DNA of 64,000 nucleotides, from positions 533,320 to 597,319 of the forward strand of contig NZ_QPJK01000004.1 of NCBI RefSeq assembly GCF_003337555.1. Direction: 5' to 3'. Positions 27,587-35,310 of the stretch are shown one piece after another. Origin of the DNA: Pseudorhodoferax soli. GTDB lineage: Bacteria; Pseudomonadota; Gammaproteobacteria; Burkholderiales; Burkholderiaceae_C. The translations under genes and the position numbers were made by a program. A model generated the notes under the pieces. The model made no database searches and was not told the origin of the DNA. It worked only from the letters and a program-made list of their open reading frames with translations. Every line of letters begins with the position of its first letter. Position 1 is the first letter of the stretch.

Positions 27587-28116
27587 TCACTTCTCCTGTT
27601 TTAATAAGCTCGATCCTGTTGTTGTAACGCCATTCGTTACAACTTAGCGGCGGGCGATCATGCCAGCAGCTGGATTGCATCCGTGCGCATTCTTCATTTG
27701 TTTTGCGTACACGTCGCCTGCCGGGAAGCGCGCCGAAGCTCTCTCTAGAGAGCAGTCTTAATTCACAGGGTCGGTTGACGCCATGCACCCGAACAACGGC
27801 CGCCGGCAGCAGACGCGGGCGGGCTTCCACAACGCCAAATGGCCACGCCCGATGTCATCTACTGCACATGCGACGGCTGCGTGGCGCGAGGCGGTGCCGC
27901 TGCCGCAGCTGGCCAAGACCCTGCCGATGCCAGCGGTCGCGGAGTCCAGCGCGGCGACGCCTTCCTGCAGCGCAACGACACCAAGGGCCCGGTAGCCACC
28001 AAACTGCGCCAGCAGTAACTCCGAAGGCGCGCGTGCCCGCAGCGTGCACGCCGCGCCGCGCGTGGGCCAGCCAAGCGAGGCGTCTGGGCCGATTTCGATC
28101 CCTGAGCGAGCCTGGA
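27587..28116. other. 530-base gap: lipoprotein promoter region plus unassigned sequence
   Basis: Left part (to about 27720) is AT-richer and should hold the promoter of the lipoprotein gene. A 12-base palindrome CTCTCTAGAGAG lies at 27741-27752. From 27758 to 28116 the minus strand is open in one frame (for example LLLAQFGGYRALGVVALQEG, IGRVLASCGSGTASRHAAV) without a supported start. I cannot assign it; it may be a gene remnant. Confidence 0.5.
27621..27643. promoter_or_regulatory. Perfect inverted repeat upstream of the TbpB-like lipoprotein
   Basis: GTTGTAACG-CCATT-CGTTACAAC has nine-base perfect arms and a five-base loop, 35 bases upstream of the GTG start. It may be an operator or a 5'-UTR hairpin. 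It does not resemble a Fur box. Confidence 0.5.
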
Positions 28117-28434
28117 TCAGCCCTGCGCCTGCAGGAACGCCGGCTGCGGCCACTCCAGCAGCTCGGCCGTGCGCGCAACGACCCAGTTCGCCTCGGGCGG
28201 CTCGACACCGCTGCCGTCCTGCAGCAGGCCCATCCAGCAGCGCCGCAGCACCTCTTCCTTGGAGAGGTCGTGCCGGTGCTCCAGGCTGTCGCACAGCGTG
28301 GTCATCTGCACGGCCATGTCTTCGCACCAGTCGTGCCGCGCCTCGACGTGGGCGCGCGTTGCGGTGGGCCGGCCGTTGGCGGTGTACAGGGCCATGAAGG
28401 CGGCGGGAATGACGGTCTGGTTCGGGTCTTCCAT
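28117..28434 (-). CDS. Small conserved protein of unknown function
   Basis: 105 residues: MEDPNQTVIPAAFMALYTAN, then HVEARHDWCEDMAVQM and a helical C-terminus ending WPQPAFLQAQG. I believe this matches a small family common in Comamonadaceae, sometimes labelled an ATPase with chaperone activity, but no nucleotide-binding motif is visible. It is divergent from the next Bug gene across 159 bases. Confidence 0.75.
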   Translation of the reverse strand: MEDPNQTVIPAAFMALYTANGRPTATRAHVEARHDWCEDMAVQMTTLCDSLEHRHDLSKEEVLRRCWMGLLQDGSGVEPPEANWVVARTAELLEWPQPAFLQAQG

Positions 28435-28593
28435 GGGGCGACGAGTATGCGCCACCGCTGCAGCGGCGCGGCGCCAGCGGCCAGGCTTCCATAAGCGCGT
28501 CGTATGCAAACGCAACGCAGGCTGGCGTTCCCAGCAGGGCACCGGCTTCAGATACTGGGGCAGCCGCGCACCGCGGCCCCCCACGGAGACAGC

Positions 28594-29568
28594 ATGCACC
28601 CCTTCTTGAACCGCGCCCTGGCCACGGCCCTGGCCAGCACCCTGGCCTGCAGCGCCGCGCTGGCACAAGCCCCGGCCGCCTGGCCCACCAAGCCCATCCA
28701 CCTGATCGTGCCGTTCTCGGCCGGCGGCGCGAACGACCTGATGGCGCGCTCGGCCGCCGAGGGCGCCAGCAAGGCGCTCGGCCAGCCCGTCATCGTGGAA
28801 AACAAGCCGGGCGGCGGCACCACGCTGGGTGCCGATCTGGTGTCCAAGGCGGCGCCGGACGGCTACACCTTCCTGGCGAGCGCGGCCGGCGTGATCTCCA
28901 ACAGCATGATCAAGAAGCGCATGCCGTACCAGGATGCCGACCTGGTGCCGGTCGCCATGATCGGCCTGGCGCCCTCCGTCATCCTGGTGCCGGCCGACGC
29001 GCCCTACAACACGCTCAAGGAGTTCATCGCCGCCTCGCGCAAGGGCGACGGCTTCCACTGGGCCACCGCGGGCACCGGCAGCACGCCCCACTTCGTGGCC
29101 GGCGTGCTGCAGACGAAGTACGACACCAAGCTGGACATCGTGCCCTACAAGAGCGGCTCGGAGTCCATCACCGCGGTGCTGGGCAAGCAGGTCGAGGCAA
29201 CGTCGGAGGCCAGCATCGTGGCCATTCCCTATCTCAAGAGCGGCAAGCTGAAGGCGCTGGCCGACACCTGGACAGCCCGCATCTCGGCCTACCCCGATCT
29301 GGCCACGGCCACCGAGCAGGGCTATGGCGAACTGCGCATCGCGCACTGGGCCGGCGTGCACGCGCCGCGCAACACGCCGCCGGCCATCCTCGACCGGATG
29401 GCCGCCGCCATCGACGCGGCGATGAAGACGGCCGAGGTGGCCAACCGCCTCAAGGGCATGGGCATCGAGCCCATCGGTGGCACGCGCGTGACTTTCGAGA
29501 AGTTCATCGCCGACGAGCGCGCGCGCCTGGGCGCGGTGGTCAAGGCCACCGGCATGAAGGACGAGTGA
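28594..29568 (+). CDS. Bug-family periplasmic receptor 3
   Basis: 324 residues with a signal peptide (cleavage near AALAQ) and the family motifs WPTKPIHLIVPFSAGGANDL, VIVENKPGGGTTLGADLVSK and APDGYTFL. Unlike most Bugs it has DIVPYKSGSESITAVLGKQV in place of HVPYKGGxPAxxDLxGGQ, so it belongs to a diverged branch. GGAG precedes ATG 28594. The amidohydrolase gene starts two bases after its stop, so they form an operon with the next Bug. Confidence 0.92.
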   Translation: MHPFLNRALATALASTLACSAALAQAPAAWPTKPIHLIVPFSAGGANDLMARSAAEGASKALGQPVIVENKPGGGTTLGADLVSKAAPDGYTFLASAAGVISNSMIKKRMPYQDADLVPVAMIGLAPSVILVPADAPYNTLKEFIAASRKGDGFHWATAGTGSTPHFVAGVLQTKYDTKLDIVPYKSGSESITAVLGKQVEATSEASIVAIPYLKSGKLKALADTWTARISAYPDLATATEQGYGELRIAHWAGVHAPRNTPPAILDRMAAAIDAAMKTAEVANRLKGMGIEPIGGTRVTFEKFIADERARLGAVVKATGMKDE

Positions 29569-29569
29569 G

Positions 29570-30394
29570 GTGGCGCAGGCGGACATCGGCGCGGTCGACA
29601 GCCACGCGCACGTGTTCGTGCGCGGGCTGCCCCTGGCGGCGCAGCGCCGCCACGCGCCCGACTACGACGCCACGCTGGCCGACTACCTGGCGCTGCTGAA
29701 CGCGCACGGCGTGTCGCGCGGGGTGCTGGTGCAGCCCAGCTTCCTCGGCACGGACAACCGCTTCCTGCTCGCGGCGCTGCGGGCGGCGCCGCAGCGCCTG
29801 CGCGGCGTGGCGGTGGTCGATCCCGGCATCGCCGAGGCCGACCTGCAGTCGCTGGCTGCTGTCGGTGTCTGCGGCATCCGCCTGAACCTGGTCGGCCTGC
29901 CGCTGCCCGCCCTGTCGCAACCGCCCTGGCAGCGGCTCCTGGCCCGCGTGCGTGCGCTGGACTGGCACGTGGAAGTGCACCGGCCCGCGCACGACCTGGC
30001 GCTGGCCGCACAGCCGGTGCTGGATGCGGGCTGCCGGCTGGTGGTCGACCACTTCGGGCTGCCCGGCCCCGCCGGCATCGCCGGCTGGCTGCTCGGCGCC
30101 GCCGCGGGCGGGCGCACCTGGGTCAAGTTGTCGGCGGCGTACCGCAGTTGGCCACAGGCCGATGGCGCACCGGCGCGCGCCGCCGCACAGGCGCTGCTCG
30201 GCGCCTTCGGCGCTGGGCGGCTGCTGTGGGGCAGCGATTGGCCGCACACGCAGCACCGCGAGCAGGTGGACTACACCCAGGCCCATGCCGCGCTGGCCGA
30301 TTGGGTGCCGGACGCCGCAGCCCGGCGCCGCATCCTGGTGGACACACCGGCCGAACTCTTTCAATTCGAACCTGGAGACGAACATGCACCCTAG
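29570..30394 (+). CDS. Amidohydrolase of the 2-pyrone-4,6-dicarboxylate hydrolase type
   Basis: 274 residues from GTG 29570 (AGGA upstream), two bases after the preceding stop. Metal motif DSHAHVF is at the N-terminus, VHRPAH and VVDHFG lie in the middle, and the catalytic Asp is in WGSDWPHTQH near the end. This is the TIM-barrel Amidohydro_2 family, which hydrolyses lactone rings such as 2-pyrone-4,6-dicarboxylate or decarboxylates aromatic acids. Its position between two Bug receptors suggests the substrate, or its precursor, is an imported carboxylate. It overlaps the next Bug gene by 11 bases. Confidence 0.87.
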   Translation: MAQADIGAVDSHAHVFVRGLPLAAQRRHAPDYDATLADYLALLNAHGVSRGVLVQPSFLGTDNRFLLAALRAAPQRLRGVAVVDPGIAEADLQSLAAVGVCGIRLNLVGLPLPALSQPPWQRLLARVRALDWHVEVHRPAHDLALAAQPVLDAGCRLVVDHFGLPGPAGIAGWLLGAAAGGRTWVKLSAAYRSWPQADGAPARAAAQALLGAFGAGRLLWGSDWPHTQHREQVDYTQAHAALADWVPDAAARRRILVDTPAELFQFEPGDEHAP

Positions 30395-31358
30395 AACGCA
30401 CTGGATGCGCGCCCTGTGCGCCGCGGCCCTGGCGCTTGCCAGCGTGGCAGCACAGGCGCAGGCCTGGCCGGCCAAGCCCATCAAGCTGGTCGTGAGCTAC
30501 CCGCCGGGCGGCACGCTCGACGCGGTGGCCCGCATCCTGGCCACGCCGCTGTCGCAGCGCCTGGGCCAGCCGGTGGTGGTGGACAACCGCGCCGGCGCGG
30601 GCGGCGCCATCGGTGGCGACCTCGTGGCCAAGAGCGCGCCCGACGGCTACACGGTGCTGCTGGACGCGTCCAACCACGCGCAGAACCCGGCGCTGCGCAG
30701 CAAGATGCCGTTCGACACGCTGCGCGACCTGGCGCCGGTGTCGCTGCTGGTCAAGGTGCCCAACGTGCTGGTGGTGAACCCCGCCACCTCCATCAAGACC
30801 GTGCAGGACCTCGTCGCCCAGGCCAAGGCCAAGCCGGGCGAGATCAACTTCGCGTCCTCGGGCAACGGCTCGGCCCAGCACCTGGCGGCCGAGCAGTTCA
30901 GCGCCATGGCCGGGGTGCGCATGACCCACGTGGCCTACAAGGGCGGCGGCCCGGCGCTGACCGACGTGATGGCCGGCCAGGTGCCGGTGTTCTTCGGCAG
31001 CCTGGCGTCCAGCCTGGCCTACATCCAGGGCGGCAAGCTGCGCGCCGTAGCCGTCACGGGCAAGGCGCGCGCGGCCGTGCTGCCGCAGCTGCCCACGGTG
31101 GCCGAGGCCGGCCTGCCGGGCTACGAGGTCTACGAGTGGAACGCGGTGTTCGTGCCGGCCGCCACGCCGGCCGCCGTGACCGAACGCCTGTCGAAAGAGC
31201 TGGCCGCGGTCCTGCAGGATCCCGAGGTGCGCAAGCGGCTGGAAGCGACAGGCGCCGAAGTCATCGGCTCCACGCCGGCCGAGCTCGACGCGTTTCGCCG
31301 CGCCGAACTGACCAGGTGGACCAAGCTGGCCAAGGACAACAAGATCCAGCTGGACTGA
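30384..31358 (+). CDS. Bug-family periplasmic receptor 4
   Basis: 324 residues. Signal peptide MHPRTHWMRALCAAALALAS cleaved near AQAQ; then WPAKPIKLVVSYPPGGTLD, VVVDNRAGAGGAIGGDLVAK, APDGYTVL and HVAYKGGGPALTDVMAGQV. GGAG lies upstream of ATG 30384, inside the amidohydrolase gene. It is third in the Bug-amidohydrolase-Bug operon. Its stop is three bases from the stop of the convergent, frameshifted Bug gene. Confidence 0.92.
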   Translation: MHPRTHWMRALCAAALALASVAAQAQAWPAKPIKLVVSYPPGGTLDAVARILATPLSQRLGQPVVVDNRAGAGGAIGGDLVAKSAPDGYTVLLDASNHAQNPALRSKMPFDTLRDLAPVSLLVKVPNVLVVNPATSIKTVQDLVAQAKAKPGEINFASSGNGSAQHLAAEQFSAMAGVRMTHVAYKGGGPALTDVMAGQVPVFFGSLASSLAYIQGGKLRAVAVTGKARAAVLPQLPTVAEAGLPGYEVYEWNAVFVPAATPAAVTERLSKELAAVLQDPEVRKRLEATGAEVIGSTPAELDAFRRAELTRWTKLAKDNKIQLD

Positions 31359-31377
31359 CGCTCAGGTCAGCTTGATC
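31343..31377. terminator. Imperfect hairpin joining the ends of two convergent Bug genes
   Basis: Left arm GATCCAGCTGGACTGA and right arm TCAGGTCAGCTTGATC pair at 13 of 16 positions around CGC. The symmetry arises because the two genes encode similar C-termini (NKIQLD and AGIKLT) in opposite directions. It may act as a bidirectional terminator, but no T-run follows. Confidence 0.4.
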
Positions 31378-32341
31378 CCGGCGCCCTTCACCGCCTGGCC
31401 CAGCACGCCCACCTGGTCCTTGACGAGGCCGTTGAACATGGCCACCGTCTCGGGCTTGGCCACGATGGCCAGCTCGGTCAGCTTCTTCTGGATGTCGGGC
31501 ATCACCAGCACCTCGTTGCACGCGGCGTGCAGCCGCGTCACGAGCTCGGCCGGCAGCCTGGCGGGGCCTGAGAGGCCGAAGAAGTTCTCCAGCACCAGCT
31601 TGGGCTGCCCGAGCTCGACGATGGTGGGCACGTCGGGCATCAGCGGCGAGCGCTGCGCTCCCGTCACCGCCAGCGGCACCAGTTGCCCGCCCGGAAGAAC
31701 GGCACATAGGCGGTGATGACGTCGATGCCGATGGGAATGGTGCCCGCGATCAGGTCGGTGGTCATCGGCGCGCCACCGCGGTAGGGCACGTGCACCATGT
31801 TCAGGCCGGCGGTCTTCTTGAGCAGCTCGCCATGGATGTGGCCGATGGAGCCGGGCCCGCCCGAACCGAAGTCCATCCGCCCCTGCTTCTTCGCGGCGTC
31901 CTCGAACTCCGCATAGGTCTTGAGGCCCGCGGCCTTGCTGGCCATGACGACCAGGGGCGCCGCGCCCAGGTAGGCGATGTGGGTGAAGGCAGCCACCGGG
32001 TCGTAGGGCTGCTTGTCGAGCGTGAAGGGGCCGAGCGCGATGGGCGTGGTGTTGGAGAGCATCAGCGTGTAGCCGTCCGGCGCGGCGGCAGACACCAGCG
32101 CACCGCCGATGGTTCCACCCGCACCGGGTCGGTTGTCCACCACCACCGCCTGCCCCAGCTTCCTGGCCAGCTGCTCGGCCATCAGGCGCGCCAGCACGTC
32201 GCTGGAGCCGCCGGGCGGGAAGGTCACGACGATCTTGATCGGCTTGTCGGGCCACTCGGCTCGGGCCGGGAGCGCGGCGGCTGCGGCGCCGGCAGAGAGC
32301 CATTGGAGCGCGGTGCGCCGGGTCGGGTGGAAGTTGCGCAT
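31362..32341 (-). pseudogene. Bug-family receptor 5, frameshifted near 31690
   Basis: The first part (ATG 32341, GAGGA upstream) reads a Tat/Sec-like signal, then WPDKPIKIVVTFPPGGSSDV, VVVDNRPGAGGTIGGALV and HVPYRGGAPMTTDLIAG up to YVPFFRAG. There the frame runs into a stop, but the next frame continues the family sequence (LVPLAVTGAQRSPLMPDVPT to the end AGIKLT). One base is missing in GCGGGCAACTGG relative to the expected codons. A lone -1 change in an otherwise intact gene is either a recent mutation or a sequencing error. A LysR gene lies upstream on the same strand. Confidence 0.85.
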
Positions 32342-32460
32342 GGCGTCCTCTCGTCGAAGTGACACCCATGCTTAGCAATATGCGAGCCTGCCCCTGGCCC
32401 TGGCCAGCCCGTCGGACCGGCGGTGGCCGACAGGCGCGCACCGCGCCGCTGCGGCGAACG

Positions 32461-33342
32461 CTACGCCCTCAGCATCTCTGCGAACAGGTCGGCGAAACCG
32501 GGCCGCGAGCGCATGCGCCACAGCGCCGACAGCTCGAACCGCGGCAGCACGTCGACATCGCTGACCTCGGCGAAGCGCACGCCTTCGTGCTGCAGCGCGC
32601 GCACCGAACTGGGCAGCAGCGACCAGCCCAGGCCCGCCGCCACGCAGGCCAGCACCGTCAGCGTGCGGTTGGCATCCTGCACCACGTGCACGTCGTGGCC
32701 GGCGCTGCGAAAAGCGCTGAGCAGGCGCGCGCGCAGGGCCGGGATCTGCTGCTCGGGAAACCAGACCAGGCCGTGCCGCGCGATGTCGGCCAGCGACACG
32801 GGGCCGCCATCGGCCGGCGCATCGGCCACCGGCAGCGCGGCCACGAAGGTCTCGCCGCCCAGCAGCAGTTCGTGCACGCGCGCGTTGACCGACACCGGCG
32901 GGTGCAGCAGCGCCACGTCGATCCGGCCACCCTCCAGCGCGGCCACCTGCTCGGCGTTGCTCATCTCGCGCAGCACCACGTCCACCTGCGGATGCGCCGC
33001 ACGCAAGCGGCGCAGCGCGCGGGGCAGCACCTCGTACACCGCATGCGTGACGAAGCCGATGGTCAGGCGCCCGGCCCGGCCGGCACCGATGGCGCGTGCC
33101 CGCTCGCCGGCGGCGTCACCGTGCGCCAGGCTGGCGCGCAGGTCGTCGACGATGGCCTGGCCGGCCTCGGTCAGCACTGCGCCCCGGCGGTTGCGCACGA
33201 AGAGCCGGGTGCCGAGTTCGGCTTCCAGCCGGTTCAGCGTCTGCGTCAGCGCCGGCTGGGCCTGGCCCAGGCGCTCTGCCGCGCGCGTGAGGCTGCCGGT
33301 CTCGGCGACCGCCACCACGCAGCGCATCTGGCGGGTGTCCAT
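32461..33342 (-). CDS. LysR-family regulator
   Basis: 293 residues from Met at 33342 (MDTRQMRCVVAVAETGSLTR). The winged helix includes AAERLGQAQPALTQTLNRLE, followed by a substrate-binding domain. It is tandem with, and 119 bases upstream of, the frameshifted Bug gene on the same strand, so it is probably that gene's regulator or an autoregulator. The longer in-frame start at 33396 adds a tail not typical of the family. Confidence 0.88.
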   Translation of the reverse strand: MDTRQMRCVVAVAETGSLTRAAERLGQAQPALTQTLNRLEAELGTRLFVRNRRGAVLTEAGQAIVDDLRASLAHGDAAGERARAIGAGRAGRLTIGFVTHAVYEVLPRALRRLRAAHPQVDVVLREMSNAEQVAALEGGRIDVALLHPPVSVNARVHELLLGGETFVAALPVADAPADGGPVSLADIARHGLVWFPEQQIPALRARLLSAFRSAGHDVHVVQDANRTLTVLACVAAGLGWSLLPSSVRALQHEGVRFAEVSDVDVLPRFELSALWRMRSRPGFADLFAEMLRA

Positions 33343-33562
33343 GCCCTTGCCTGCGGACTCACGCCACGCAGGCGGACGGGCCGTGGCCGACCGCACTTGC
33401 GCGCTGCTCGCCTTGGGTCCCCGGCCGCCGGAGCGCCTGCAGCGCCGCCCCTTCGGCCCGGGGCTGCAGGACGGCGGTGTGCGTCGGTACGGGATGTTCC
33501 ATCGGGGCGCGAGTATGCGCCTGCAAGCTCGCTATATTCGGCGACTCAATTTGGAGAACAGC

Positions 33563-33718
33563 ATGGCCAAAGGCGAACAGCGCAGCAACAAGATGACCAA
33601 GAAACCGAAGAAGGACAGCAGTGCTCCACCAAGCCTGAGCACCAGCACCTCGACCCGGCCCACGCCGCCCACCACGACGGTGATGCCCAAGGGCAAGCTC
33701 AAGAACAAGCCTGCCTGA
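33563..33718 (+). CDS. Small basic protein, unknown function
   Basis: 51 residues: MAKGEQRSNKMTKKPKKDSS then a Ser/Thr/Pro stretch and KGKLKNKPA at the end. A GGAG ribosome site lies seven bases upstream of the ATG. The composition (many Lys, no Cys or hydrophobic core) suggests a disordered nucleic-acid-associated or growth-phase protein; I cannot name the family with certainty. Its stop codon lies within a 20-bp palindrome shared with the convergent next gene. Confidence 0.7.
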   Translation: MAKGEQRSNKMTKKPKKDSSAPPSLSTSTSTRPTPPTTTVMPKGKLKNKPA

Positions 33719-33728
33719 TCAGGCAGGC
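33709..33728. terminator. 20-bp perfect palindrome holding two convergent stop codons
   Basis: GCCTGCCTGATCAGGCAGGC is fully self-complementary. It contains TGA for the rightward small protein and TCA (TGA) for the leftward gene, back to back, so both proteins end in Pro-Ala. It may serve as a bidirectional terminator hairpin; there is no T-run. Confidence 0.55.
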
Positions 33729-34204
33729 CCGCGGCGCGCCGCCTCGATGGCGGCCACGTCGATCTTGCGCATGGTCATCATGGCCTCGAACACGCGCTTG
33801 GCCACGGCCGGATCGGGGTCGGCGAAGCCGTCGAGCAGCACCCGCGGGCTGATCTGCCACGACAGGCCCCAGCGGTCCTTGCACCAGCCGCATTCGCTCT
33901 CCTGGCCGCCGTTGCCGACGATGGCGTTCCACAGCCGGTCTGTCTCGGCCTGGTCGTCGGTGGCGATCTGGAACGAGAAGGCCTCGCTGTGCTTGAACGC
34001 GGGGCCGCCGTTCAGGCCCACGCAGGGGATGCCGGCGACGGTGAACTCCACCGTCAGCACGTCGCCCTGCCGGCCCGACGGGAAGTCGCCCGGCGCGCGG
34101 TGCACGGCGCCGACCGCGCTGTCGGGGAAGGTCCTGGCGTAGAAGGTGGCGGCCGCCTCGGCGTCGCCGTCGAACCACAGGCAGATCGTGTTCTTGCTCT
34201 GCAT
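33719..34204 (-). CDS. VOC-superfamily protein (PhnB/3-demethylubiquinone-like)
   Basis: 161 residues: NTICLWFDGDAEAAATFYAR, then VLTVEFTVAGIPCVGLNGG and ECGWCKDRWGLSWQISP. This is the PhnB/YdeG-like branch of the vicinal-oxygen-chelate fold, often named 3-demethylubiquinone-9 3-methyltransferase-like. No enzymatic activity can be assigned. GAGGAGA precedes ATG 34204. It is followed by the nitronate monooxygenase gene upstream on the same strand, 57 bases away. Confidence 0.85.
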   Translation of the reverse strand: MQSKNTICLWFDGDAEAAATFYARTFPDSAVGAVHRAPGDFPSGRQGDVLTVEFTVAGIPCVGLNGGPAFKHSEAFSFQIATDDQAETDRLWNAIVGNGGQESECGWCKDRWGLSWQISPRVLLDGFADPDPAVAKRVFEAMMTMRKIDVAAIEAARRGPA

Positions 34205-34261
34205 GGCGTGTCTCCTCGAAGGCAAAAGAAACGATGCTGGCAGCGCCGCCGCGCTGCCCTG

Positions 34262-35290
34262 TCAGAGGCCGGCCAACGCGCGTGTCAGCCGCGCCGCACT
34301 GGGCTCGTTGCAGCCGCTGCGGTTCTGGCCCGACCACAGCGAGGTGAAATCGGTCAGGCCCTGCGCCTCGGCCTTGGCCTTCAGCGGAGCCAGCGCCGCC
34401 GTCGCGGTCGGGAAGGCCGGTGCGTCCGGGCTCAGCGCACCGAGTTCGCGCATGAGCCGGTTGACGATGCCGCGCGCGGGGCGGCCCGTGAAGAGCCGCG
34501 TCAATTCGGTCGGCGCGGCCAGGTCGCGCAGCGCGGCGCGGTGCAGCGCGCTGGTCTCGGCCTCGTCGCAGCCCAGGTAGGCCGTGCCCACCTGCACGGC
34601 CGCGGCGCCCAGCGCCAACGCGGCCTGCACGCCGCGTGCGTCGGCAATGCCGCCGGCCGCGACCACGGGCACGGACACCGCATCGACGATCTGCGGCAGC
34701 AAGGCCATGGTGCCGCTTTGCAGGCCCAGGTCGTGCGACAGGAAATGGCCACGGTGGCCGCCGGCCTCCAGGCCCTGGGCGATGACCACGTCGGCACCAT
34801 GCTGCTGCAGCCAGACGGCCTCGGCCACGGTGGTGGCGGAGGACCACACCTGGGCACCGCGGGCCTTCACGCGCGCCAGCAACTCGGGTGCCGGCAGGCC
34901 GAAGTGGAAACTGACCACGGCGGGCTGGAACTCTTCCAGCACCTCGGCCATGGCGGCCGTGAAGGGCTGGCGGCCGGCACCGGCCGGCACGCCGGCAGGG
35001 TCGATGTCCAGCTCGGCGTAGTACGGGGCCAGCCGCTCACGCCAGCGCGCCTCGGCCGCGGCGTCGGGCGCCGGCGGCTGGTGCGCGAAGAAGTTGACGT
35101 TCCAGGCGCCGCGCACCTGGGCGGCCAGGGCCTGCAGCTCGGTGCGCAAGCCCGCCGCGTCGAACATCGCGCCGGGCAGCGAGCCCAGGCCGCCCGCCGC
35201 GCAGACCGTGGCGGCGAGCCGGCTGCGCTGCGAGCCCGCCATGGGGGCCTGGACGATGGGCAGTTCCGTGCCCAGGAATGCGTGGCGCAT
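34262..35290 (-). CDS. Nitronate monooxygenase family protein
   Basis: 342 residues. FMN TIM barrel with the start IVQAPMAGSQRSRLAATVCA, the FMN/substrate motif GLEAGGHRGHF, and PVVAAGGIADARGVQAALAL with AVQVGTAYLG. These are class I nitronate monooxygenase (2-nitropropane dioxygenase) features; the enzyme detoxifies alkyl nitronates with O2 and FMN. GGAGA precedes ATG 35290. It is 20 bases downstream of waaF and probably co-transcribed. Confidence 0.9.
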   Translation of the reverse strand: MRHAFLGTELPIVQAPMAGSQRSRLAATVCAAGGLGSLPGAMFDAAGLRTELQALAAQVRGAWNVNFFAHQPPAPDAAAEARWRERLAPYYAELDIDPAGVPAGAGRQPFTAAMAEVLEEFQPAVVSFHFGLPAPELLARVKARGAQVWSSATTVAEAVWLQQHGADVVIAQGLEAGGHRGHFLSHDLGLQSGTMALLPQIVDAVSVPVVAAGGIADARGVQAALALGAAAVQVGTAYLGCDEAETSALHRAALRDLAAPTELTRLFTGRPARGIVNRLMRELGALSPDAPAFPTATAALAPLKAKAEAQGLTDFTSLWSGQNRSGCNEPSAARLTRALAGL

Positions 35291-35310
35291 GGCCGGTCTC
35301 CTGAAGAAAT

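Noticed and set aside
27783-27995. Plus-strand open frame of 70 codons
   Set aside because: No ribosome site at proper spacing, and the composition resembles a shadow frame.
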